Below, one piece after another: positions 32,878-41,901 of a stretch of 64,000 bases of DNA. This DNA comes from Litorimonas sp. (GTDB lineage: Bacteria; Pseudomonadota; Alphaproteobacteria; Caulobacterales; Maricaulaceae), in assembly GCA_029936425.1 (NCBI GenBank), contig JAPYSU010000005.1, positions 62,001-126,000 of the forward strand, given 5' to 3'. Numbering within the stretch: position 1 is the first letter of the stretch; the number at the start of each line of letters is the position of its first letter. The notes beneath the pieces are model-generated. The model had not been told where the DNA came from. It saw only the letters and a list, made by a program, of their open reading frames with translations, and did not search any database. The position numbers were made by a program, and so were the translations under genes.

Positions 32878-33524
32878 TGACCCTGAAATTTGCTAAAATA
32901 TCGGACGTTAGCGCGTCACCAGAGCTGGCTTATGCAATGGTGACGGGCGTTACGGAAAACCCATCAGACGGCCCGCAATGCCCGCCAGAGACGCAAGTCG
33001 GTTATAGATGGGATGGGGGAAGTTTCTTCCCGTTTGACTTCGACGCAGAGATTTCCGCTATCCAGACGCAGGCCAAGAAACTTGTTGCGAAAGAATTTTC
33101 AATCAATCTCGAAAACCTTTTATTCAATGCGCCTGAGCGTGTCGAACAGGTTTGGGGAATGGAGAGGGATTGGGCGTGGTCAGTTCTTACGGATGATGAG
33201 TTCGCAAACATAAATGCCAAGCACCTTTTAAAAACCGCAAAGCCCTTGGCAGAGGCCACTTGGACGAAAGAACAGCTCGGCATGAAGGTTATGGTTGCGG
33301 ATGCTACATTCCGGCATACAGCGAGCATTGCGGTGTTTCACCGCCGCCGAGTTGAAGAGCTAATAGACAACGCAACAACCTATACGGAAATATTAGGCAT
33401 CATTCAGGCCGAGCGCGATAATGCGGCGGTTACATTTGCCTCCATCGCCTCGGACATAGAGACATTCAAAACAACCGCGCCGACGCTTATCACAGAAGCC
33501 ATCACGCGGGCAACTGGCCCCTAA
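32877..33524 (+). CDS. Unknown late protein
   Basis: A 215-residue protein: beta-like N-terminal part, then long helices (residues 70-205). ATG overlaps the previous TAA. Helical C-terminal domains after fibre genes can be chaperones for fibre assembly. That is inference only. Confidence 0.65.
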   Translation: MTLKFAKISDVSASPELAYAMVTGVTENPSDGPQCPPETQVGYRWDGGSFFPFDFDAEISAIQTQAKKLVAKEFSINLENLLFNAPERVEQVWGMERDWAWSVLTDDEFANINAKHLLKTAKPLAEATWTKEQLGMKVMVADATFRHTASIAVFHRRRVEELIDNATTYTEILGIIQAERDNAAVTFASIASDIETFKTTAPTLITEAITRATGP

Positions 33525-33527
33525 GCC

Positions 33528-35036
33528 ATGACATTTGTTCCGCTCGACATTCTGCCGGGCCTGCGTTCAGATGATACGGAGTTTGAAGTCGGTCAGACAG
33601 GCTGGACGGATTGCTCTAACGTGCGGCCTTGGCGCGGACGCGGGGAAGTCATCGGCGGGTGGGAAACGGCTACACTTGGGATGCTGGACGGCGTAGCCAG
33701 AGCTATTCACGTTTGGGACGGGCCAACACAACAGCTTACCGCTATTGGAACGCATACAAAGCTTTATATCCTTGTGGACGGGGAGCTTATTGACATTACG
33801 CCGGATGACTTCGTGCCGGGCAATCAGGACGGCCTCGGCGGGAATGGTTTCGGAACGGGCGCTTACGGCGTAGGAGATTACGGAGAGCCGTCACAGATAG
33901 ACTCCTTCGCTCTTACGTGGTCACTGGATAATCGCGGGACAACGCTTGTGGCCAATCCTAGAGGCCAAGGCATATTCATTTGGGATGAGGGCGATGCGAA
34001 AGCTACGCCGCTTACCAATGCCCCTACTGAATGCACCTATATGCGCGTCTCGGCGCAACGGCAGATTATCGCTTACGGGACGGAAGAAGAGGTTTCAGGC
34101 ACCTTTAATCCCCGCGCTATAAGGTGGTCAGATATTCTTGACCCGACAGACTGGACTACAGGCACAGACAACAATGCAGGCGAGTATGTTCTGGAAGATG
34201 CGGGGCGGTTAGTCGGCGCGATAGAGGTTGCGGATGCAGCTTTGGTCATGACGGATAACGCGGTTTATCAAGAGGACTTTCTCGGCAATCCCGGCCAGAC
34301 ATACGCTTACCGAAAGCTAGGCGATAGGTCCGGCCTCGCAGGGCCAAACGCAATGTGCGAAATCGGCGGCGTGGTTTACTTCATTGACCGCTCATTCAAG
34401 CTATGGGCAGGGGCGCTAAACACGGCTCCCATCAGAATTATCAACCCCATATCAACAGAGCTAACCGATAGGCTAGACCCTATTCAGCGCGACAAGATAT
34501 TTATGTCAAGCCTGTCTCAATACCGCGAGATTTGGATTTTCTTCCAATCGAATGACGCGGATGATGTTGACGGTTATGTGGCTTACAATGTCGAGACCGA
34601 TTTATGGTTTAAAGGCGACCTCGCCCGCTCTGCTTTCAAGGACGCAACGCCCGCGCAATATCCAATGGGCATTTCCCCTAGCGGCAATGTGTTTATTCAC
34701 GAAAAGGGACGCTCTGCCAATGGCGGGCCTATCCCTTGGTTTGTGGATTCAGGCGATATTACCCTCGCAATGGGGCAAAGAGCTATAAAGGTTCGCGGCG
34801 TTAGGCCGGACTTTGCCGAGCAGGTGGGGGCGGTTAATCTTACGCTATTCGCCAAGCCTTACCCGCAATCCACTAAAGAGGCGCGGATTACCCTCAACAT
34901 GCCGCCTGATAAGGAAAAGGTGGATTTTCTCTATAGCGGATTGTTCTCGCAGTTCCGTCTTTCAGGAAACACGGCTCCGGCGCGTTGCCGATTTGGCAAG
35001 CTCACTTTCGACATAGGGCAGGGCGGGCGAAGGTGA
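33528..35036 (+). CDS. Probable tail nozzle or hub beta-propeller protein
   Basis: A 502-residue beta-rich protein with repeated blade-like strands (TLVANPRGQGIFIWDEGD, MRVSAQRQIIAYGTEEE, YEVLEDAGRLVGAIEVADA-like, VAYNVETDLWFKGDL). Such size and strand pattern occur in podoviral nozzle proteins (T7 gp12 or P22 gp10 group). It would form the tail tip channel. Sequence family is not proven. Confidence 0.68.
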   Translation: MTFVPLDILPGLRSDDTEFEVGQTGWTDCSNVRPWRGRGEVIGGWETATLGMLDGVARAIHVWDGPTQQLTAIGTHTKLYILVDGELIDITPDDFVPGNQDGLGGNGFGTGAYGVGDYGEPSQIDSFALTWSLDNRGTTLVANPRGQGIFIWDEGDAKATPLTNAPTECTYMRVSAQRQIIAYGTEEEVSGTFNPRAIRWSDILDPTDWTTGTDNNAGEYVLEDAGRLVGAIEVADAALVMTDNAVYQEDFLGNPGQTYAYRKLGDRSGLAGPNAMCEIGGVVYFIDRSFKLWAGALNTAPIRIINPISTELTDRLDPIQRDKIFMSSLSQYREIWIFFQSNDADDVDGYVAYNVETDLWFKGDLARSAFKDATPAQYPMGISPSGNVFIHEKGRSANGGPIPWFVDSGDITLAMGQRAIKVRGVRPDFAEQVGAVNLTLFAKPYPQSTKEARITLNMPPDKEKVDFLYSGLFSQFRLSGNTAPARCRFGKLTFDIGQGGRR

Positions 35037-35392
35037 CAATCGACAAGCTCATAGAGCTGATTGACGCCTCCATTGAAGATAACCCGTTTTACAGCCGAGA
35101 GGCGATACTATCCCTCATTCAATCAGGTGAGGCGCAGCTTTGGAATACGGATAATTCTATTCTGGTCACAGAGCTAATCAAGAACAATCAAAGCGGAGCG
35201 CTCTCCATTCAGGTCGTCGTTGGCGGTGGAGAGCTTAGCGAAATCATCCCCGGACTCACCACGCAAGCCGAGCAATGGGCCAAATCACTTGGCGCTAAAA
35301 AGGCGCGTTTCGATGGCCGCCCCGGATGGGTGAGGGCCATGCGCTCCTACGGATATCACGAAGTTTCGCGCACAGCGGAAAAGGATTTGTAA
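35033..35392 (+). CDS. Second GNAT-fold-like late protein
   Basis: A 119-residue protein, GTG start overlapping the nozzle stop. Layout matches the protein at 30393-30800: a short N-terminal helix, SGEAQLWNTDNSILVTELIK, then LTTQAEQWAKSLGAKKARFD and GWVRAMRSYGYHEVS. The last segment resembles the C-terminal Arg/Gly-Tyr helix of acetyltransferases. Possible structural homologue of that fold. Confidence 0.6.
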   Translation: MTIDKLIELIDASIEDNPFYSREAILSLIQSGEAQLWNTDNSILVTELIKNNQSGALSIQVVVGGGELSEIIPGLTTQAEQWAKSLGAKKARFDGRPGWVRAMRSYGYHEVSRTAEKDL

Positions 35393-35394
35393 CT

Positions 35395-37638
35395 ATGCCA
35401 AGTAAAAAAGAAAAAACCAAAAGCCAGCAGCAGTCAACGACCACGCAAACGCCAAACGTTGACCCTCGCTTGCGCGGTGTGGTGAACAATCAGGCTGATA
35501 TTATCTCCCAGCTTCAAGGGCGTGATGGTAGCGAATTTGTAACAGGCGCTTCGCCCTTACAGCAAGGCGCGTTCAGCAGAATTGCGCAACGCAATGGTTT
35601 AAGCCAAATGGCACAAAACGCGCCCAGCACGACATCTGGCACCCCTAACATCACGTTCGATGGAAACGGCAATGCTCGTCCGACAAGCGGTGGCATGATG
35701 CAAATGGCGCAAAACAGCACAGTGAAAACGCCTAACCCAAATCAGCCCGCTCGTGACTTTAGAGACCTGCCAAACGGCTTTGCGCTTGGCGGACAGATTG
35801 CAGCGGATGTGGCGGAACGCAGCGCGAATACAGCGCAGGCTGTAGAGCCTTATCAGGCGTCTATAGCGGGCGCTGCGCAGTCTGGCCCCGTAACAGGGTT
35901 TTCCGGTGCTCAGGGCGGGCCAGCACAGAGCTATGACGCGGCAACCTCACAAGCTGCACAAAACGGCCCAGCGCAGGGCTATGAAGCCCTTGCCGCTCAG
36001 GCGGCGCAAGGGGGCGCGGCTCAAGGATATGACGCGGCTACAGCTCAGGCAGCTCAGGGCGGGCCAGCACAGGGATATACCGCCTCTACATTTAACGCAG
36101 CTCAGGGCGGGCCAGCCTATACGTTTGGCGGGGCTAGAACGAGGGCGCGGACTTACGATGCGGCATTGGCAGGGGACGCTGCACAGGCTGAAAACGCCGC
36201 TGTAGGGGCCGGAGGAAGTGCTAATGCTCAGTCTTTACTTGACAACCTCCAAAATTATCAAAACCCCTACACGCAAGATGTCGTGGACGCCTCACTCGCA
36301 GACTTTGACCAGAATGCCGGACGCATTAGGGCGCAGCAAGCTGCTCAAATGGCGTCCAATAACTCTTTTGGCGGGTCACGCTCTGCTGTGCTTGAAGCCT
36401 TAACCGAAGGCGAGTTGGCAAGAGGGCGAAACAGAATTAGCTCAGACCTTCGTTCGGACGGATTTAACACAGCAGCAGCCCTGTCAGGTCAAGATGCCGA
36501 CAGACGCCAAAGCACGTCAATTACAAACGCCGGACTCGCCAATGCGAGAGCGCTAACGCAGGCTGAACTCGATACAAGAGCCAACCTTTTTAATGCGGAT
36601 GCGGTTAATCGGCGCTCTGAGTTTGACACCTCGGCTTTAAACGAGGCAAGCCAGTTTAATACGAATGCGCGGAATAACGCTTCCAACCTCAATGCGCAGC
36701 TTCGCAACACGGCTGGGATTGCGTCCATTAACGCCCTTAATGAGCGTGATGCTTTGAACATAAACAACCGTCAACAGGCGGGCCTATTTAATGCTGGAGC
36801 CTTGAATGAGGCTTCACGTTTTGGCGCAGATGCTCAGAACCAAGTAAATTCTCAAAACCTCGCCAATAGACAACAGACGGGGCTATTTAACGCGGGCGCT
36901 CTGAATGACTCGGCTCAATTTGGCGCAGAGGCTCAAAATAGAGTGGATTTGACAAACCTCGCCAACAGACAGCAATCCAATATCTTTAATGCGGGCGTGA
37001 CGAACGATGCAGCCAGGTTTGGAGCAGATTCGCAAAATCAGGTAAATCTGCAGAACACGGCTAACCGCCAGCAATCCGGTCTGTTCAATGCAGGGGCACT
37101 TAACGATGCCTCACGCTTTGGCGCAGACGCACAGAACACAAGAGACGCGCAAAATATTGCCAACAGACAGCAAGGCGGATTGTTTACAGCGGGCGCTCTG
37201 AATGACGCAAATTCGCAGGACGCGGCCTTTAGGCAACAGTCAGGTCTGGCTAATCAATCTGCCCTGAATAATGCCTCGCAATTCAATTCAAGCCAAGCCC
37301 AGCAGAACAGGCAGTTCAATGCAGGCCAGAGCGACAATCAGCTTAACCGCGCTTTGAGTGCGGCAGGCCTTATGGGCAATCTGCAAGGCCAGTATAACGA
37401 CAGCGAACGCGCCGATATTGCGCAGCTCTTGCAAGCAGGCGGCATTCAGCGCGATATTAATCAGCAGGAAGCGGGGTCTGATTTGGCTTTGGCGCAACTT
37501 CTGTCACAGCTTACAGGCCAGCTTCCGATTAGCGCTGTCTCTGGCCAGACAGTTAATTCCAGAGGGACAAGCAATTCCACGACTAAGGAAAGCAACCCGC
37601 TTGGCTTTGCAGGCTCGGCGCTGTCTTTCTTCGCTTAA
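35395..37638 (+). CDS. Large repeat-rich ejection protein
   Basis: A 747-residue protein, Gln/Asn/Ala-rich. Residues 172-251 contain five 16-residue repeats coded at 35908-36147 (AQGGPAQSYDAATSQA type). Residues 458-622 hold five 33-residue repeats coded at 36766-37260 (NRQQSGLFNAGALNDASRFG type), each three hendecads, which suggests a long helical rod. Such proteins in podoviruses are ejected with DNA and build a channel across the envelope. The C terminus is helical, with little evidence of enzymatic domains. Confidence 0.72.
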   Translation: MPSKKEKTKSQQQSTTTQTPNVDPRLRGVVNNQADIISQLQGRDGSEFVTGASPLQQGAFSRIAQRNGLSQMAQNAPSTTSGTPNITFDGNGNARPTSGGMMQMAQNSTVKTPNPNQPARDFRDLPNGFALGGQIAADVAERSANTAQAVEPYQASIAGAAQSGPVTGFSGAQGGPAQSYDAATSQAAQNGPAQGYEALAAQAAQGGAAQGYDAATAQAAQGGPAQGYTASTFNAAQGGPAYTFGGARTRARTYDAALAGDAAQAENAAVGAGGSANAQSLLDNLQNYQNPYTQDVVDASLADFDQNAGRIRAQQAAQMASNNSFGGSRSAVLEALTEGELARGRNRISSDLRSDGFNTAAALSGQDADRRQSTSITNAGLANARALTQAELDTRANLFNADAVNRRSEFDTSALNEASQFNTNARNNASNLNAQLRNTAGIASINALNERDALNINNRQQAGLFNAGALNEASRFGADAQNQVNSQNLANRQQTGLFNAGALNDSAQFGAEAQNRVDLTNLANRQQSNIFNAGVTNDAARFGADSQNQVNLQNTANRQQSGLFNAGALNDASRFGADAQNTRDAQNIANRQQGGLFTAGALNDANSQDAAFRQQSGLANQSALNNASQFNSSQAQQNRQFNAGQSDNQLNRALSAAGLMGNLQGQYNDSERADIAQLLQAGGIQRDINQQEAGSDLALAQLLSQLTGQLPISAVSGQTVNSRGTSNSTTKESNPLGFAGSALSFFA
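35908..36147 (+). repeat. Five 48-bp coding repeats
   Basis: Units start at 35908, 35956, 36004, 36052 and 36100. They encode variants of AQGGPAQSYDAATSQA. They lie in the N-terminal third of the ejection protein. Confidence 0.85.
36766..37260 (+). repeat. Five 99-bp coding repeats
   Basis: Units start at 36766, 36865, 36964, 37063 and 37162. They encode variants of NRQQSGLFNAGALNDASRFG and 13 further residues. The period of 33 residues equals three 11-residue steps. Confidence 0.85.
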
Positions 37639-37653
37639 TTCAGGGGAAACAAT

Positions 37654-38757
37654 ATGTTCAATAAGAAAAGATTTTCAGTGGGCCGCATTGGAGCGCTTTT
37701 AGGTGATATATCCAATGGGGGCGGCGGCGCAGGGATTCGCCAATACGACCAGTATGCACAGGCGCAGGCGCAAGAAGAAGAGAGAAAGCGCCTTGAACAA
37801 GAGCGGGCGGCGCGGATGAATGAGTGGGCCAATCAGGCAGGTTTTTCACCAGAACAACGCTATGCAGCAGCGGTCAATCCCGAGGCGTTCGGAAAAAGCC
37901 TTTCTACAAATTATGAGGCTGCAAATGTATCAGGTGGGGACAGCCGCTACGTAAACGGTCAGATGATGACCGCGCCTAAACTTTCCAACAACGGAAATCA
38001 GTTCTTCACGCAAGGCGCTAACGGAACCCAGCAAACGGGCGACTTTGGCATGACTTATGATGAAGGCATTACCTCACAGAACAACCTCGCCACACAGGGA
38101 TTACGCGGGCAGGAACTAAACGAAGATGTTCGCTCAAATCAGGCCAATGAAGCGCTTACAGGATTCTCTAATCAGACAGGGCGCATGAATGCTAATACGT
38201 CGCGATATGAGGCTATAAACCCAAATGCAGGCCCTATGAGCGTTAGTGAGCAAATTGCACTCAGCAAGTATCAAGACGAACAGGAGGTGGCAGCTCAAGC
38301 CGAGACAGCTGCTAACATCAAGAAAGGCCAAACTTTAGGTAATATCTCACGGCTTAAGGAGGGTGGCGAGCTAAGCGATGCCTTCCGTACGCTTTACGGC
38401 AAAAGTAGATTTATCCCTGGCAGCAATATTCCCGGTTCTAGTCGTGCTGATGCTCGTGCAGTGATTGACCAGATTACGTCAGACCTAACGATTGAATCTC
38501 TCTCTGCTTTTAAGGGCGCTATCTCTGAGAAGGAAATGGCAACAGCAGCAGCGGCAGCTACCCGTTTGCAAAACCCGATTTCAGACGCAGAGGCCATTAA
38601 AGCCTTGAACGAAGTTGAGCAGGTTCTGGCTAAAGTAGAAAGCTCAGGCGGCTTGGTGCAATCTGGCGGGGGCCAAGAATATCAAGAGGGTGATGTTGCT
38701 GAAAACGATAGGGGCGACAAACTCGTCTATCGCAATGGGCAATGGGTTAGGATGTAG
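37654..38757 (+). CDS. Probable second ejection or internal virion protein
   Basis: A 367-residue protein with a Gly-rich start, an Ala/Glu/Gln coiled coil (residues 30-60), an Asn/Gln-rich middle and a long C-terminal helix bundle. C-terminal tail reads EYQEGDVAENDRGDKLVYRN. It lies between the repeat-rich protein and the third large late protein, as ejection trios do in podoviruses. Functional assignment is by context. Confidence 0.65.
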   Translation: MFNKKRFSVGRIGALLGDISNGGGGAGIRQYDQYAQAQAQEEERKRLEQERAARMNEWANQAGFSPEQRYAAAVNPEAFGKSLSTNYEAANVSGGDSRYVNGQMMTAPKLSNNGNQFFTQGANGTQQTGDFGMTYDEGITSQNNLATQGLRGQELNEDVRSNQANEALTGFSNQTGRMNANTSRYEAINPNAGPMSVSEQIALSKYQDEQEVAAQAETAANIKKGQTLGNISRLKEGGELSDAFRTLYGKSRFIPGSNIPGSSRADARAVIDQITSDLTIESLSAFKGAISEKEMATAAAAATRLQNPISDAEAIKALNEVEQVLAKVESSGGLVQSGGGQEYQEGDVAENDRGDKLVYRNGQWVRM

Positions 38758-38995
38758 GGCTGATAATCCAGCGAATGCACCCGGCCACAAACCATAAAAT
38801 CAGGCCTGCGAGGGGGATAGAGGCCAAGAGCGCCAAAACACCCCAAATCAAAGAGCTGTCACTAGTGAGGGCGAAATAGGCGGTCATTGCCGCCATTGCC
38901 AAAGCGTAAAGGCTCCATAAAGTCCACAGGATTATGGCCACGCGCATTAATCTCGAAGAGCGAGCCTGGCTAAAGGCTTGGCGCAGCGGATTCAT
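38747..38995 (-). CDS. Two-helix membrane protein, leftward
   Basis: An 82-residue protein with two hydrophobic helices (residues 19-42 and 49-75). It overlaps the lipoprotein gene upstream by four bases and the ejection gene downstream on the opposite strand by 11. The pair is an opposite-strand insert in the late operon. Confidence 0.7.
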   Translation of the reverse strand: MNPLRQAFSQARSSRLMRVAIILWTLWSLYALAMAAMTAYFALTSDSSLIWGVLALLASIPLAGLILWFVAGCIRWIISPTS

Positions 38996-39495
38996 GACTG
39001 ATAAAGTCTTTCAATCTCGCTAGGCGTCCACTTATCTTTATTCAGGCGCGGGCCGTAATATTTGATAACCTCATAGGCATCAAAATATTCACCACTAGGC
39101 GGCGTTTTGTAGGTTGATATTACCGTGCTTGAGCCGGGCTTGTGGATATTATTAACTGTGCTTGGAGATGAGGTAGAGGTCGCCGTCGCATTGAAATTAT
39201 TAAACCCGCCTGAATTATAAGAACTACCTGTCACAGACGTTGTAGTGCTTCCTGGTGTGACAATTTGCGAAAAGCGTGACGTATCAAGAAAGCTCTCTAG
39301 CGCAAAATATCGATGTCCGGCCTCTAAAGTCGTCTCGGCGGCGCGGAGAAAGGCTTTATCATTCGCTGTTGCGGCGTCAACAAACGCAGTGCTTCTCATG
39401 TCTATTCGATGAACATTAGAGCCAAGCTGGGTGGTCTTTGTTGTCGTGCAGGCCGCGAGCAATACGCAAGCCAGTGAAACTACAATATTTTTCAA
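38992..39495 (-). CDS. Lipoprotein, probable phage moron
   Basis: A 167-residue lipoprotein. Lipobox LLAAC at residues 12-16 follows a short hydrophobic signal. DKAFLRAAETTLEAGHRYFA is like a small family of alphaproteobacterial lipoproteins (CC0125/CC1285-like group). The Ser/Thr/Asn-rich middle (residues 82-130) looks disordered. It lies opposite the surrounding late genes, which fits a gene expressed from the prophage to change the host envelope. That role is inferred. Confidence 0.72.
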   Translation of the reverse strand: MKNIVVSLACVLLAACTTTKTTQLGSNVHRIDMRSTAFVDAATANDKAFLRAAETTLEAGHRYFALESFLDTSRFSQIVTPGSTTTSVTGSSYNSGGFNNFNATATSTSSPSTVNNIHKPGSSTVISTYKTPPSGEYFDAYEVIKYYGPRLNKDKWTPSEIERLYQS

Positions 39496-39561
39496 AATTA
39501 CCTCCGCTAAGGCTGGAGATAGTAGCCCTGAATTGCGTTTCAGGTCAATAGGAGCAGCTAT

Positions 39562-41430
39562 ATGTCAGGATTACCGCCCGGCTTTCGTGTTATTGATGAG
39601 CCAGAAGATAGAGACAGTGGTTTGCCTGAAGGCTTTCGGCTTGTCGAAAATAAGGCTAGTCAAGAGCCGTCAACGCGGGATAATATCGCAAATGCGGCGC
39701 GAGGCATAGGCGCTTGGCTAGATACACCTGTTCCCGGCGCAAAGTTTATGGGCCAGTTCGCAGGTGATACAATTGAAGACCCCGTTAAGACGCTTGTCAC
39801 AGACCCCGCCAAGGCAATTCGGGACGTTCCTAAGAACACTTATAATGCAAACCGCTCTGCCGTTAAGGGTTTAGCGCAAGTTGCTCGTGGGGACTTTGGC
39901 GGCGCTAGAGACAACGCGCTTTCATCTTTAGGTTCATCCCTTCAGGCAACGGGCGGGGTGGCAGAGGGGGCAGGCATATTCCCTGCATTTAAGGGCGCAG
40001 GCAAGGGTGCTTCAAGGCTAACGGGCGAGATGTCCAAACTGTTGCGAGGGCCATCCGCTCGGCAATCTGGCGACCCTGTAGCTAATCTATTAGCGGCTGT
40101 TGCCCAAAAAGAGGGGCGGTCTGTCTCCGACATGAAGACAGCCGCGCAGAACGTTCTAGATAACGGCGCAACGCCTGATGAAATGCTCTTTCAGTCCTTA
40201 AACCTACCTCAAACGGCGCAGGGCCTTGGCAACAGAGGCGGGGCCAGCCGCGATATTTTTGCGGACGCCGCGAAAGCGCAGCAGAAAGGGCAGGCGGGGC
40301 GCGTAGATAACATCATTCGCAATTCGTTAGGCTCGCCCGATAAAGACATGACGATGGACAGCATTATGGCGCGGGCCCGAGAGCAGTCAAAGCCGCTCTA
40401 CGCCGCTGCTATGGGCGAAAACGTCAAGCCGAATTTGGGAGAGCTGGCGAAGGTTCCCGCAATTCGCGATTATATGGCCCAAGCGCAATCAAAAATGGCA
40501 GGGCTCAATAAGGCGGATATGACCGATATGGAGCTGCTCCATCAGACGCAGCAAATGATAGGCGGGAAGATTGGCCAGACATCTCGCGCAGGGGATAATT
40601 ACGAGTCCGGCCTACTATCTGATATGCGCAATCAAGTCATGGATGCAGGAAAGGCGGCGTCTCCAGATTACGCAGCCGCCACGGCGACTTTCCGCGACGG
40701 AGCAGAGCTTAGAGAGGCCTTTGAGGAAGGCTCTAAGGTCTTTAACGACAGAACTGGAACGGAGTTTGCGGCCAGAGCGCAGGCTATGACGCCGCAACAG
40801 CGCGAAGCGGCCACAGCGGGCGTTATGCGTGCCGTTCAAACGAAACTGGATAACCCCGAAACCTACGGAGCTATTCGCGCTGAATTTAGACGCCCTTCCT
40901 TCAGATCCAACATGCAAGCTCTTGTCGGGCCTGAAAAGGCAGATGAAATGGTGTCTCAATTGGAGAGACAGGCGGAACTCGCCGAGATGGCCAATAACGC
41001 AAATTATGCCCGCAACTCCAAGACCGCGCCAACACAGCAAACGATTGCCAATGTCGAAGACGCTTCCCGCTCACAAGCAGGGCAGGCTTTGGGCCGCTTT
41101 GGTCAATTCATGGCAAATGACGGCTTAAGCCCCTCACGGCTTCTCTCGCAGGGCGCAAACAAGGTGAACGGCGTTCTCAGCAAGGTTGACGACGCCACGC
41201 TGACAGAGGTGTCACGCATCCTGACTATGCCTGCCGATGAGGGCGCAAGGCTGTTACTCTCTATGCCTATGCAGGAGCGCCAAGCGGTTGAAGGGCTTCT
41301 TGCACAAGCAGGGCAGCGCGGGCTTGCTGTTGTAAATTCTGCCAGAAACTTACCCGCCATGACAGGCCGTCAATCCTTACGTCTCGGCGCAGGGGCGGCG
41401 GCGGTGAACGCGACTAACGGAAGCCGATAG
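39562..41430 (+). CDS. Third large late protein, probable ejection protein
   Basis: A 622-residue, Ala/Gln-rich, mostly helical protein. The N terminus repeats a short motif, GLPPGFRVID and GLPEGFRLVE, known from phage ejection proteins. Long helices follow (residues 100-560). It is the last of three large virion proteins and is followed by the lysis genes. The GGAG-containing ribosome site lies before ATG 39562. Confidence 0.72.
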   Translation: MSGLPPGFRVIDEPEDRDSGLPEGFRLVENKASQEPSTRDNIANAARGIGAWLDTPVPGAKFMGQFAGDTIEDPVKTLVTDPAKAIRDVPKNTYNANRSAVKGLAQVARGDFGGARDNALSSLGSSLQATGGVAEGAGIFPAFKGAGKGASRLTGEMSKLLRGPSARQSGDPVANLLAAVAQKEGRSVSDMKTAAQNVLDNGATPDEMLFQSLNLPQTAQGLGNRGGASRDIFADAAKAQQKGQAGRVDNIIRNSLGSPDKDMTMDSIMARAREQSKPLYAAAMGENVKPNLGELAKVPAIRDYMAQAQSKMAGLNKADMTDMELLHQTQQMIGGKIGQTSRAGDNYESGLLSDMRNQVMDAGKAASPDYAAATATFRDGAELREAFEEGSKVFNDRTGTEFAARAQAMTPQQREAATAGVMRAVQTKLDNPETYGAIRAEFRRPSFRSNMQALVGPEKADEMVSQLERQAELAEMANNANYARNSKTAPTQQTIANVEDASRSQAGQALGRFGQFMANDGLSPSRLLSQGANKVNGVLSKVDDATLTEVSRILTMPADEGARLLLSMPMQERQAVEGLLAQAGQRGLAVVNSARNLPAMTGRQSLRLGAGAAAVNATNGSR

Positions 41431-41434
41431 AGCC

Positions 41435-41893
41435 ATGAGCCGACCTAGCCCTATAAACTTTAAGCCGGAAGATGACCCAATGACTCGCGCAGAAGTCGAG
41501 GCCATGATGACGCGGCCCCGCCCCATCAACATGAACTGGGGGAAGCTGCTGCCATTGATAGCTATACTTGTGGGATTCGCCATTCAGACCTTTTTAGGCG
41601 TCTGGTGGCTCTCCAAAGCAGATAGCCGAATTACGGCAAACTCCCAAACAAGCCAGCAGGCATTGAGATTATCACAGACGAACTCGGAGATACTTTCGAC
41701 AATCAAGTCTGACATAGCCTCCATAAATACCAGCCTGAAAGTCTTGGTTGAAGCGGATGGCCGCGCTCAAACAGAGCTGGTTTATCGCAGGGGGTGGATG
41801 GATCAGGTTAACGAGGACATTCCGTCAATCAAGACCAGACTGAATGAAATGGATAGCCGCTTGACCCGCATAGAGTCGAGCCAACAGCAATAG
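41435..41893 (+). CDS. Membrane-anchored coiled-coil protein
   Basis: A 152-residue protein with one transmembrane helix (residues 37-60) followed by a coiled coil (LRLSQTNSEILSTIKSDIAS). It precedes the endolysin. A role in lysis control, such as pinholin or anti-holin, is possible but unsupported. Confidence 0.6.
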   Translation: MSRPSPINFKPEDDPMTRAEVEAMMTRPRPINMNWGKLLPLIAILVGFAIQTFLGVWWLSKADSRITANSQTSQQALRLSQTNSEILSTIKSDIASINTSLKVLVEADGRAQTELVYRRGWMDQVNEDIPSIKTRLNEMDSRLTRIESSQQQ

Positions 41894-41901
41894 GAGCCTA
41901 T

